From NCBI GenBank assembly GCA_903921945.1, contig CAIXSC010000845.1, forward strand, positions 1-7,721: a stretch of 7,721 nt of DNA. Direction: 5' to 3'. The position numbers and the translations under genes are program-made. Every line of letters starts with the position of its first letter. Position 1 is the first letter of the stretch. This stretch comes from an uncultured Planctomycetaceae bacterium. Its GTDB lineage: Bacteria; Planctomycetota; Planctomycetia; Pirellulales; Pirellulaceae. Below are positions 1 through 7,058 of this stretch, in pieces. Below the pieces are notes generated by a model. It saw only the letters and a program-made list of their open reading frames with translations. It was not told the origin of the DNA and did not search any database.

Positions 1-311
1 ACCAACGTGAATAGTTTCGCGCGGAAACCTAAGTCGCGGAAGCGCATAGTGAGTTAGTCCAAAAACGAGAGGCCCACCACGCCGACTCATGCCGCCAACA
101 CGAGTCCGCGCGTACACCGATGGAAAGTTTTCCGGTCAAGGATAGTCCACCCATTTCCACGGGCAAGAAACTTTTCCGGATTTGCCGAAGAACAGGCTGG
201 TGTAACGCGATCCCGCACCCGTTCGGGGCCACGTTACGAGCAGTTCCCCAGCTTTGTCAGATTTGTCGGCCCGGCCGATTTTTTCGCCCGTGGTGAACAG
301 ACGGTGACGCT
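1..311. other. Left-edge region without a confident gene
   Basis: I can support no real gene here. On the plus strand the frame entering from the left edge stays open for 18 codons and stops at 55-57; it could be the tail of a gene outside the window, but 18 codons prove nothing. On the minus strand two overlapping frames of 67-78 codons are open (29-232 and 136-372). Neither has a usable ribosome binding site at its first start codon, and neither shows a motif I recognise. The stretch also holds an imperfect 13-bp direct repeat (123-135 and 167-179, 12 of 13 identical) and a short hairpin with a T-run (266-284). It may be a decayed or dispersed intergenic element. Confidence 0.5.
266..284 (+). 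terminator. Possible intrinsic terminator, plus strand
   Basis: A 5-bp GC-rich stem, TCGGC (266-270) with GCCGA (274-278), closes a 3-base loop and is followed directly by six T residues (279-284). This is the layout of a rho-independent terminator read on the plus strand. The stem is short, and no plus-strand gene within the window ends just before it; the nearest candidate is the partial frame stopping at 57. It could therefore be chance, or it could stop transcription entering from the left. Confidence 0.3.
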
Positions 312-365
312 CTACGCAAGTTTCAGGTTGAGTCCACCGAAATGAGACTCGTGAGAATCGCTCAT
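312..365 (-). CDS. Candidate 17-residue small ORF or leader peptide
   Basis: The minus strand carries a perfect Shine-Dalgarno sequence, AAGGAG (372-377), six bases before an ATG at 363-365. This is the best-looking initiation site on the left side of the window. The frame it opens is only 17 codons long and reads MSDSHESHFGGLNLKLA before a TAG at 312-314. I do not recognise the peptide. It could be a leader peptide, a genuine microprotein, or the intact 5' end of a gene broken by a frameshift or stop, because another minus-strand frame stays open past the stop down to 136. No minus-strand gene follows within the window, so a leader role cannot be tested here. A start at the in-line GTG (370-372) is unlikely because it would overlap the Shine-Dalgarno sequence. 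Confidence 0.3.
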   Translation of the reverse strand: MSDSHESHFGGLNLKLA

Positions 366-685
366 GTTTCACTCCTTGATCGCTCGAAGGGCAGGTGCGA
401 TGGAGTTCACGCCGGGATCATCGACCTGAGGCCCGTTTTTTGAAAGATAGATAAGAAATCGCGATCTTTAGAAAAATGCGCTCCAGGTGGGCACTGGACG
501 GGGAGCGGTGCATCAAGGGCCCTGCATCCCCATCAGATCGCGCGAGCCGACCGCGATCGATGGCGATGAAGCGCCGCCAGCGTTCACGCGATGCTTTGAC
601 GCGCGACGCTTTGACGCGCGTGCTTTGACGCGCGTGCGTTGGCGCGCAAGGCATTGAAGCACGTCGGTCGGTCGTATGTCCGACG
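366..685. other. Intergenic region after the family 4 glycosyltransferase
   Basis: About 320 bp without a convincing gene separate the family 4 glycosyltransferase stop from the small ORF. Read in the minus direction, it holds a hairpin at the gene end (661-686), a 14-15 bp tandem repeat (590-647), ordinary GC-rich sequence, and then an AT-rich patch (about 434-478). This patch includes the 8-bp palindrome ATCGCGAT (458-465) and stretches such as CTTATCTATCTT on the minus strand. In a genome this GC-rich, such a patch 70-110 bp ahead of a strong ribosome binding site is where a promoter for the small ORF would be expected. I cannot place confident -35 and -10 boxes. Confidence 0.4.
590..647. 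repeat. Degenerate 14-15 bp tandem repeat, four units
   Basis: Four consecutive units share the core CTTTGACGCGC: 590-604 and 605-619 (15 bp each), then 620-633 and 634-647 (14 bp each). The last unit has diverged (GTGCGTTGGCGCGC). The array begins about 40 bp beyond the stop codon of the family 4 glycosyltransferase. The unit length is too short for CRISPR, there are no spacers, and the change from 15 to 14 bp would break a reading frame. It is therefore read as a non-coding microrepeat array, probably grown by replication slippage. Confidence 0.75.
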
Positions 686-686
686 T
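661..686 (-). terminator. Hairpin at the 3' end of the family 4 gene
   Basis: A 7-bp inverted repeat, ACGTCGG (661-667) with CCGACGT (680-686), encloses a 12-base loop and begins at the last codon position of the glycosyltransferase stop. The position suits a transcription end or an mRNA-stabilising stem for the minus-strand gene block. No T-run follows on the minus strand, so it is not a classic intrinsic terminator. A chance palindrome cannot be excluded. Confidence 0.3.
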
Positions 687-2134
687 TATCGCCTTTCGTC
701 CGCAGCGCCACTTGTCGAGAGCGAGTTTCCTTCGGAGCGCGGGCCGGACTGTAAAACTTCGGCGTAAGTCTCGAGCATGCGTTGCGTGAGATAGGCGGAA
801 CTTGCGAGTCGACACACGGCGGCTTGGCCTTCCCGACCGAGTTTTTCGCGGAAGGAATCGTCGTTGAGCAGGCGTTCCCAGCCATCCGCCAGCCGCGCTG
901 GATCGTTCGGGTCGACGAGCAGTCCGCCTCCGAGACGCTCGCGGATCTCCGGGAAGGCGCCATGCGCGGGTTGCACATAGGGTGTGCCGGCGGCCAAGCC
1001 TTCGAGCACGTACAGACCTTTGGGTTCGGCATAGGTGGCCGGGACGCTCAACACGTCGACGCCGCGCAGAAAGTCGACCTTGCCTTGGCGGTCCACCTCT
1101 CCCAGAAACTCGACGGAACTCTCCAAGCCGGCGGCTTGCAATTTCGCTTTCTGCGCATCGACAAACTCGCGGCGATGGTCGCCCATCCAGCCGGCGATCC
1201 GCAAGCGAATATGCTCGGTTCCCGGCCGCGATCGCAGGTTGAGGAAGGCGTCGACGAGCACAGCCAGGCCCTTTTCCGGCGCCAGCCGCGCCAAGTAGCC
1301 GATGCACCGGTCAGGGCCGGTTCGCTCAGGCCGCTCGCCTGCGAAGTCCGCCGTGTCGATTGTCAGCGGTTGCACTTCCAGCTTCTCGGGCGGAATCGCG
1401 AATCGCCGTCCCATCGCTTCGCCGTAAAAGCGACAGTTCACGATAAAGCGATCGACGTCCGCGACGAGGCGACGCATTTCCGCTTCGGCTTGTTCGCGGA
1501 AAGGCGATGGCAGTTCGTTGAGGAAGATGTCGTCCCCCTGCAAAGTCACCACGACGCGGCAACCGAGCCGCTCTTTCAAGCGTGGGATGCAGCCGCCGAT
1601 CATCAGGTTGGAGAAATGCACGACATCGCATTCTGGCCGCGACGCGAGCCAGTTCACGAGCCGTTCGATCTCGCGCCGTTGACGCCCTCGGCTGCCGCGC
1701 AACAGCGAAACCGTGAGCGCGCCGAGATCGCGGGCGTCTGTTTGAATGCCGAACGATGTCGCCCACCGCAACAAGCCGGGGCGGTCGAGCCAGCCGGTGA
1801 GCCAGTTCGGCAGCCACGCAAAGCCGGGAATCTTTTGATCGAAATAGACATTCAAGCCACCCAGGAACACTCGCGAACCGCTCGCATCCGGCTCGTCCGT
1901 GCGGATCGGCGTGTAGGTCGGCACCAATTCGATGTCGACGCCGGCCTGAGTCAGCGCCCGCGCCAACGTGTTGTCACGCAGGCAACTGCCGCAAATCATG
2001 CCGGCCGCGCCCGCAGTGAGATAGACGACGCGCAAAGGTCGCCCCGCCTGCCGCCCGCTGGTTAGGTTTCGAGACGATGGAACCGGCAGGGGGCCGGGCA
2101 TCGCGGCCGGCGGTTGGAGTTCGCGTTCCCGCAT
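686..2134 (-). CDS. Family 4 glycosyltransferase (GT-B fold)
   Basis: A retaining nucleotide-sugar-dependent glycosyltransferase of 482 residues, probably acting in the cytoplasm on a glycan or lipid-linked acceptor; donor and acceptor cannot be read from the sequence. Residues 34-42 begin the N-terminal Rossmann domain (LRVVYLTAG), followed by a CGSCLRDN segment (48-55) in the place where family members have their glycine-rich loop. HFSN (173-176) and LQGDD (198-202) are typical inner strands. The C-terminal donor-binding domain shows GYLARLAPEKG (279-289), with the usual Arg/Lys pair, and an E-x7-E motif, EPKGLYVLE (E370, E378). No membrane segment is evident. The ATG at 2134 is chosen because it precedes the conserved domain and has an AGGGA eight bases upstream. 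The frame stays open to a GTG at 2296, but that 54-residue extension looks non-coding. The 174-bp gap after glcF (2135-2308) could hold a separate promoter; I see only a short palindrome there (2232-2242). Confidence 0.9.
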   Translation of the reverse strand: MRERELQPPAAMPGPLPVPSSRNLTSGRQAGRPLRVVYLTAGAAGMICGSCLRDNTLARALTQAGVDIELVPTYTPIRTDEPDASGSRVFLGGLNVYFDQKIPGFAWLPNWLTGWLDRPGLLRWATSFGIQTDARDLGALTVSLLRGSRGRQRREIERLVNWLASRPECDVVHFSNLMIGGCIPRLKERLGCRVVVTLQGDDIFLNELPSPFREQAEAEMRRLVADVDRFIVNCRFYGEAMGRRFAIPPEKLEVQPLTIDTADFAGERPERTGPDRCIGYLARLAPEKGLAVLVDAFLNLRSRPGTEHIRLRIAGWMGDHRREFVDAQKAKLQAAGLESSVEFLGEVDRQGKVDFLRGVDVLSVPATYAEPKGLYVLEGLAAGTPYVQPAHGAFPEIRERLGGGLLVDPNDPARLADGWERLLNDDSFREKLGREGQAAVCRLASSAYLTQRMLETYAEVLQSGPRSEGNSLSTSGAADERR

Positions 2135-2308
2135 CTTGGCAGTCCCTGAAGGTCGGCAACTTGTCGAGTTCGTCTTGATCGGGAATCGTTCGATCGGATC
2201 GAGCTTCCCGGGAGCGGTAAGCGATCGGACGACCGGACCGGTTTCGCGAGGCGGCGGCGCACGTCGCGGCTTGCCGACCGATCGATTCGCGACCACATCC
2301 TTAAGCCG

Positions 2309-3517
2309 TCAAGCCAACGCCTCGTCGAGCAACTGGATGACGTGTTTGGTTTCAAACGGTTTGCGAACCAATCCGGTCGAGCGGGCCGAGTACCACTGCA
2401 TCAGACAGACGTGGTTGCTGGTGGCGAGAATCACGGGATCGCCCGCCGCGTCGTTAAGGAATTCCGCCTTGCGGGCGAGAATCTCGCGGGCGCTGAGTGG
2501 ACGCTGCAGGTTGTACACGCCACCCGAGCCGCAACAATCGCGAGCCATGGGAGCGTACTCCCAAGACAAGCCGGTGGCGTCGAGCACCGCGCGGGGGATC
2601 TCGGCGACACGTTGTCCGTGTACCAAGTGGCACGGCAGGTCGACGTAAACCCGCGCGCTCGGCGAACGCTTCTCCCACTTCGGCGGCTGCCGCGTAAACT
2701 GCTCGCCGAGAAACTCGAGCACGTCGCGCACCGGCGGGCCAGCCTCGCCGCGCATCGTCTTTCCCAAAGCCAACCCGCACCCCGAGGAATTCGCGACGAT
2801 CGCGTCGAACTGACCGGAGTTGAAAGCCGAACGATTGCGGGATCGCAAAGTTTCCACGCCGGCGACACCAAGATGCTCGTGCATCGCGCCGCAACAGCCC
2901 TGGGATGCGGGGACAACGACCCGCACATTGCTTTTCGCCAACACCCGCACGGTGGCGAAGTTGAGTTCGCGGAAGACGGCCTCCATCAGGCAGCCGGTCA
3001 ATAACGCGACCGTCGGCCCGGTGGGCTGGTACTTTTCCATACACCACTGGGCGTAGGCGGCGGTGGAGCCCCACATCGGCGGATTGCCGCGAAACAAGAA
3101 TCGGTGCGCCGGCACGCCCCATCGCCGCAATGCACGGACAGGTGTTGCGAGCCAACTGAAGAGCTTCGGCCGCGCCGCGAGCGCTGCCGCGAACCGCAAC
3201 CACACTGGCGGATTCGCTCGTCCTTGTTCCACATGCTGATGGCGAGTGATTTCGAGGATTTCGCCATACGGCACGTTCGCCGGACACGCTGGCTCGCACG
3301 CGAGACACCCCACGCACTCGGCGGTGTACTTCGCGGTCCATTCATCGCGGGGCAGACGTCCTTCGGCCTCCTCCCGCCAAAGGCGCAGCCGTCCGCGCGG
3401 CGAGTTGTTTTCCTCGCCGGAAATCTGATAGGTCGGGCAAACTTCCAGGCATAGGCCGCAGTGAACGCAGCGGGTCAACAAGTCGCGCTGCTCGGCGGGT
3501 TCGGTAGGTAATGTCAT
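2309..3517 (-). CDS. glcF: Glycolate oxidase iron-sulfur subunit GlcF
   Basis: Electron-transfer subunit of the glycolate/D-2-hydroxyacid dehydrogenase, passing electrons from the flavin subunit towards the quinone pool at the inner face of the cytoplasmic membrane. At 402 residues it matches the usual GlcF length (about 400). Two ferredoxin-like 4Fe-4S motifs are intact: C17-x2-C20-x2-C23-x3-C27-P and C68-x2-C71-x3-... read as CVGCLACEPACP, with C68, C71, C74 and C78. Two CCG (HdrD-like) domains follow: C176, C208-C209 and C247 in the first, and C296, C328-C329 and C371 in the second. No transmembrane helix is seen, as expected. The ATG at 3517 is chosen because it lies just ahead of the first cluster motif and 8 bp after the stop of the preceding oxidase gene; longer starts would run back into that gene. 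There is no strong Shine-Dalgarno sequence, so translation is probably coupled to the upstream gene. Related CCG proteins such as LutA/LldE-type lactate oxidases are less likely, given the GlcD-type partner. Confidence 0.93.
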   Translation of the reverse strand: MTLPTEPAEQRDLLTRCVHCGLCLEVCPTYQISGEENNSPRGRLRLWREEAEGRLPRDEWTAKYTAECVGCLACEPACPANVPYGEILEITRHQHVEQGRANPPVWLRFAAALAARPKLFSWLATPVRALRRWGVPAHRFLFRGNPPMWGSTAAYAQWCMEKYQPTGPTVALLTGCLMEAVFRELNFATVRVLAKSNVRVVVPASQGCCGAMHEHLGVAGVETLRSRNRSAFNSGQFDAIVANSSGCGLALGKTMRGEAGPPVRDVLEFLGEQFTRQPPKWEKRSPSARVYVDLPCHLVHGQRVAEIPRAVLDATGLSWEYAPMARDCCGSGGVYNLQRPLSAREILARKAEFLNDAAGDPVILATSNHVCLMQWYSARSTGLVRKPFETKHVIQLLDEALA

Positions 3518-3525
3518 CGGCGGAT

Positions 3526-5937
3526 TCAAGTCCGGGAGAATTCGCGGGTGAGCGTCTCGAGCCAATCGCGTTCCAATGGTTGGGTCGCGGTGCGCGGGAG
3601 GTGGCGGGATTGCCAATCGCCACCCGTCTCGAACAGTTGGGCCGCGTGCCGGGTGGTCAGCGCGGCGACACGTGTCGCCGGATCAGCGGCGCCGGCGCCG
3701 CTTTCCGTATCCGAGAAGTAGCCATGGACCACGCCGTTGTAGCAGAGGGCGACACACCGCAGTCCCGACTCCACCGCCAGTTCCCGCGCCAAGGCGAGCA
3801 CCCGCGCTGGTGTTGTCTTGAAGGCGATATCGGGACAGCCGTCGAAATCCTCGACGCGTGTTGGCGGCGACATTGACGTGTTCATCGTCAAGCGTTGGTC
3901 GGCCGCGATTCGCCCTACGAAATCGGCATACACCGGCCATTCCGCTTCCGGGCAGTTCAACGCGATCCGCGCTTCGCACGACTCGCCGCCCGGCGGCATG
4001 AGCACATCGACCGAGTCGAACCAATGCATCCAGCAGGTGGCGAGCAAACGTGACATGGCCTGCGATAGCTCGTCGAACGGGCCGCTCAGCCGGAACTGGC
4101 CGGAATGGCCGCAATCGGGCCGCAACCGCAGCACGTAATCCACCGGTTCGCCGAATGCGCCTTGCGAGTTCATCAGGAACCGCAGCAAATCGTACCCCGT
4201 CGTCGACTTCACCACCCGCTCGCCGATTCGCACAACCTGCCCCGAAGGCAGTCGCCAGTTCATGCCCAAAATGTTGTCGCAAAACGGCCCGAAGCGCGAG
4301 GAGGCCGGCGCGAAGCCGCTCGATGCGACTTGATCGCGCAGCGACGCGGCGCCATCGAGTAACAGGGGGAATCGCAGGGAATGCGAGGCCCGCAGCGATT
4401 CCAGTTCCGCGGCTGTCGCGGTTGCCGACAGGCAAATCACGCCATCGATGGCGTCCAGGAACGGCGTGAACCATGGCGTGACATCGCGGAGCGGGATTTT
4501 TTCGGGATGCGCCGCCGGTTTGCTCGTTCCAGCCGTGGCGAAGCTGCGCGCGGCGAACACTTTCAGCGGGTTCAGTTGATGCCGCGGATTGGAGACGCGC
4601 GGCACCGCCAACTGCAGGCGAAGCGTATCGGCGCCGAAGACCAGCGGCATATAGGCCGTCTTGTCGTTGCCGATCCCGTGTTCGCCGGACAGCGTTCCGC
4701 CGACCGCGACGACGCGTTGCATCAGCCGCTTGCTGATCGCCTCGACCTTTTCCAAGTCGCCGGGCTTTCGCGAGTCGAACAGGAAATTCGGATGGAGGTT
4801 GCCATCGCCAGCGTGGAACACGTTGACCGCCGGCAGGCCGGCCGCGTCCGCTTCGTCGTAAACCAGTTGCAGCAGATCGGCCAGCGCGCTCTTGGGAATG
4901 ACCGCGTCCTGGACCAGGAAATCGGGGCTGATTTGGCCCATCAAGCCGCCTGCGACCTTGCGTGCCTTCCACAGCTTCTTGCGTTGCGTCTCGTCGTCGC
5001 TCCATTCGACGCCTGTGGCCCCGGCCGTTCGGAGCAACGCCGCGACTTCTTCGGCCCGCGCGTCGACCAGAACCGCGGGGCCGTCGATCTCGGTCACAAT
5101 CAAGAACGAATCTTTGGGCAGTCCAACGGCCATCGGACTGTTTTCGACCATCGCCACACAGCGAGGATCCATCAGTTCGATCGCCACGGGAAACGACGCG
5201 TGCGACGCGAGCGCGAGGATCGCGCGCTCGGCGGATCGCAGGTCCGCGAAGGTGGCGCGGTACGTCCACATTTTCTCGGGACGCGGGACAACACGCAGCC
5301 AGAATCGCGTGAAGGCGGCGAGGGTGCCCTCGGAGCCGACCATCAAGCGCTTCCAGTCTTCGCGCCAAGGGCCGCGCCCGCCGGCCGGTCCGCCGAATCG
5401 TTGCACGTGGCCGTCCAGCAGCACCGCTTCGACGCCCAGCACGTAATTGCTCGTCACGCCATAGCGGAAACAGTGCGCGCCGCCCGCGTTCATCGCCACG
5501 TTGCCGCCGAGCGTGCAGACCGGGCCGCTCGAAGGATCAGGCGGATACATCAGGCCATGCGGCGCCAAGGCGGCGTCCAATTGATTGAGCGCGACGCTGC
5601 ACTCGACTTCACACCAGTAATCATTGCGAGCGATTTGTTTGACCTGGCGCATCGCGGAGGTGTGGACCACGATCCCGCCCTGCGCCGCGACCGGCCCGCC
5701 CGAAAGCGATGTGCCAGCCCCGCGCATCGTCACGGGCACATCAAGGGTTCGCGCGTCCCGTAACAACGCGGCCAGTTCGGTGGCGTCGGCGGGAATCACA
5801 ACCGCATCGGGACGAAACGTCTTGTAGCCCAACCCGTCCGCATCGTAACCGGCAAGCTGCGCGGGCGCTGTCAGAATGCGGCCGCGACGCACGACGCGAC
5901 GCAACTGGTCCAGAAGTCGCGGAGATGTGTGGCTCAT
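3526..5937 (-). CDS. GlcD-GlcE fusion, FAD-linked glycolate oxidase
   Basis: An 803-residue flavoprotein expected to oxidise glycolate, or a similar D-2-hydroxy acid, with GlcF as electron acceptor. Residues 1 to about 461 form a complete GlcD-type subunit. FAD_binding_4 features are GAGTSLSGG (73-81) and GGNVAMNAGG (144-153). The FAD-oxidase C-terminal domain shows HAGDGNLHP (375-383), SGEHGIG (417-423) and an ending NPLKVF (456-461) where NPGKVF is usual. A low-complexity linker (about 462-485) leads to a GlcE-like part. There VVKSTTGYDLLRF (575-587) corresponds to the VMKNVAGYDL region of E. coli GlcE. The GlcE part is reduced: its first FAD-binding half (about 486-557) lacks the glycine-rich pyrophosphate loop and the WGGMVA-like segment, and the end lacks the FNPGR signature. 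The ATG at 5937 starts right at the domain; there is no strong Shine-Dalgarno sequence. Alternative substrates (D-lactate, 2-hydroxyglutarate) cannot be excluded from sequence. Confidence 0.9.
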   Translation of the reverse strand: MSHTSPRLLDQLRRVVRRGRILTAPAQLAGYDADGLGYKTFRPDAVVIPADATELAALLRDARTLDVPVTMRGAGTSLSGGPVAAQGGIVVHTSAMRQVKQIARNDYWCEVECSVALNQLDAALAPHGLMYPPDPSSGPVCTLGGNVAMNAGGAHCFRYGVTSNYVLGVEAVLLDGHVQRFGGPAGGRGPWREDWKRLMVGSEGTLAAFTRFWLRVVPRPEKMWTYRATFADLRSAERAILALASHASFPVAIELMDPRCVAMVENSPMAVGLPKDSFLIVTEIDGPAVLVDARAEEVAALLRTAGATGVEWSDDETQRKKLWKARKVAGGLMGQISPDFLVQDAVIPKSALADLLQLVYDEADAAGLPAVNVFHAGDGNLHPNFLFDSRKPGDLEKVEAISKRLMQRVVAVGGTLSGEHGIGNDKTAYMPLVFGADTLRLQLAVPRVSNPRHQLNPLKVFAARSFATAGTSKPAAHPEKIPLRDVTPWFTPFLDAIDGVICLSATATAAELESLRASHSLRFPLLLDGAASLRDQVASSGFAPASSRFGPFCDNILGMNWRLPSGQVVRIGERVVKSTTGYDLLRFLMNSQGAFGEPVDYVLRLRPDCGHSGQFRLSGPFDELSQAMSRLLATCWMHWFDSVDVLMPPGGESCEARIALNCPEAEWPVYADFVGRIAADQRLTMNTSMSPPTRVEDFDGCPDIAFKTTPARVLALARELAVESGLRCVALCYNGVVHGYFSDTESGAGAADPATRVAALTTRHAAQLFETGGDWQSRHLPRTATQPLERDWLETLTREFSRT

Positions 5938-5976
5938 GGGAGTTGCTTCGACGGTTCCAAGACGAACAGCCGACCC

Positions 5977-5985
5977 ATGCTAGCA
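5977..5985 (-). promoter_or_regulatory. Possible extended -10 element before the oxidase gene
   Basis: In the 74-bp gap between the family 2 glycosyltransferase and the GlcD-GlcE gene the minus strand reads TGCTAGCAT, which fits an extended -10 box (TGnTAnnnT). It would start transcription about 33 bases before the ATG at 5937. No -35 box is found at a suitable distance. This suggests that the oxidase genes may have their own promoter rather than depending only on read-through from the upstream glycosyltransferase, but a nine-base match is weak evidence. Confidence 0.2.
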
Positions 5986-6011
5986 GAAGTTGGCGCCCGT
6001 CGGCGGGGCAA

Positions 6012-7016
6012 TCAGGCGGTTCGCGGCAGCCGCACGGTGGTGTAGTCGCGTTCGAAGTTGATGAGCTCGCGGACCGCGTAGCTCGACTTCGACGTGTCCG
6101 AAAAGTAGATCCGCGCGTTCACCTCGCCCAACAACCCAAGGCTGAAAAACTGCACGCTGACAAACATCGACATCGCGGTCAACAACAGAAGCGGGTTGCC
6201 AGTCATGTCGACTCCGCCCGCGATTTTCATCCCGAGGGTCGTGGCGGCCGCGACGGCCGTGACCGCGAACGTAAACAAGCCGGCCATTCCGAACAACTTC
6301 ATCGGGCTGGCGAAGTACCGAAGCAAGTAGGTGACGGTCATCAAATCCAGCACGACGCGGAATGTGCGGGAGATGCCGTACTTGGTTTGGCCAAGTCGGC
6401 GAGGGTGATGGCGAGCGACAACCTCGACGCACCGCGCGCCCCGCTGGTGAGCCAGGATCGGGATGAAACGATGCATTTCCCCGTACAGCTCAAGCTCCTG
6501 GGCGATTTCCCGCCGCATCGCCTTCAGCGTGCAACCCAAATCATGGATCGGGAAGCGAGTCACTCGCGAGATCAACCAGTTGGCGATCCGCGACGGAATC
6601 TTGCGGTTGACCAGCGCGTCTTGCCGGTCCTTCCGCCACCCATGTACCAGATCGAAACCCTCCGACAACTTTTCGACCATCATCGGAATATCGCGGGGAT
6701 CGTTCTGCTGATCGCCATCCATCGTCACGACGACGTCCAGCGACGCGTGCTGGATGCCCGCGTGCATCGCGGCCGTTTGGCCGTAATTCCGGCGAAACAG
6801 CACCAGTTTCACGTGGGGATCGGCGGCGGCCAAAGCCCGCAGTTCGTCCACCGTTCCATCCCGCGAGCCGTCGTCGACAAAAATGATTTCGTAGGGCTGG
6901 CCATACGCGTCGAGCACGCTTGACAGGTTTTCCCAGAACGGACGGGCGTTCGCCGCCTCGTTGTACATCGGCACAACCACCGACACGCCCCGCAATTCCG
7001 CTTCCCGCTGAGCCAT
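6012..7016 (-). CDS. Membrane-anchored family 2 glycosyltransferase (DPM1/ArnC/GtrB-like)
   Basis: A 334-residue GT-A enzyme of the polyprenol-phosphate sugar transferase type, expected to move a sugar from a nucleotide donor to undecaprenyl phosphate on the cytoplasmic side of the membrane. Residues 12-20 (SVVVPMYNE) open the nucleotide-binding domain. DDGSRDGT (48-55) and MDGDQQNDP (99-107), holding the DXD-type D100/D102 pair, follow. The R-x-x-GQTKYG segment (206-214) with the following RVVLDLMT is the usual family signature before the membrane part. Two hydrophobic segments (about 240-262 and 275-298) make the C-terminal anchor, followed by a short tail containing NARIYF (300-305). The ATG at 7016 is supported by AGGAG at 7024-7028, seven bases upstream. 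It is the first gene of the minus-strand block and starts 43 bp from a 15-bp tandem repeat. The exact sugar cannot be determined. Confidence 0.93.
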   Translation of the reverse strand: MAQREAELRGVSVVVPMYNEAANARPFWENLSSVLDAYGQPYEIIFVDDGSRDGTVDELRALAAADPHVKLVLFRRNYGQTAAMHAGIQHASLDVVVTMDGDQQNDPRDIPMMVEKLSEGFDLVHGWRKDRQDALVNRKIPSRIANWLISRVTRFPIHDLGCTLKAMRREIAQELELYGEMHRFIPILAHQRGARCVEVVARHHPRRLGQTKYGISRTFRVVLDLMTVTYLLRYFASPMKLFGMAGLFTFAVTAVAAATTLGMKIAGGVDMTGNPLLLLTAMSMFVSVQFFSLGLLGEVNARIYFSDTSKSSYAVRELINFERDYTTVRLPRTA

Positions 7017-7058
7017 CCTTGGTCTCCTGTCACAACCGCCGCCATATCCCTGGCTGGC

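Noticed and set aside
782..2065. A 427-codon open frame on the plus strand
   Set aside because: It lies wholly antisense to the family 4 glycosyltransferase, shows no domain, and is the kind of long shadow frame expected opposite a GC-rich gene.
2135..2296. N-terminal extension of the family 4 glycosyltransferase to a GTG at 2296
   Set aside because: The extra 54 residues look like translated non-coding DNA, and the GTG has poor Shine-Dalgarno spacing; the ATG at 2134 fits better.
3518..3616. Longer GlcF start overlapping the oxidase gene
   Set aside because: The added 33 residues read through the oxidase 3' end in another frame, and the protein from 3517 already has the normal GlcF length.
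4381..5763. A 460-codon open frame on the plus strand
   Set aside because: It is antisense to the GlcD part of the oxidase, Arg/His-rich and without motifs, while the opposite strand carries clear family signatures.
5709..6923. A 404-codon plus-strand frame spanning two genes
   Set aside because: It crosses the intergenic gap and lies antisense to both the oxidase start and the family 2 glycosyltransferase, so it is a shadow frame.
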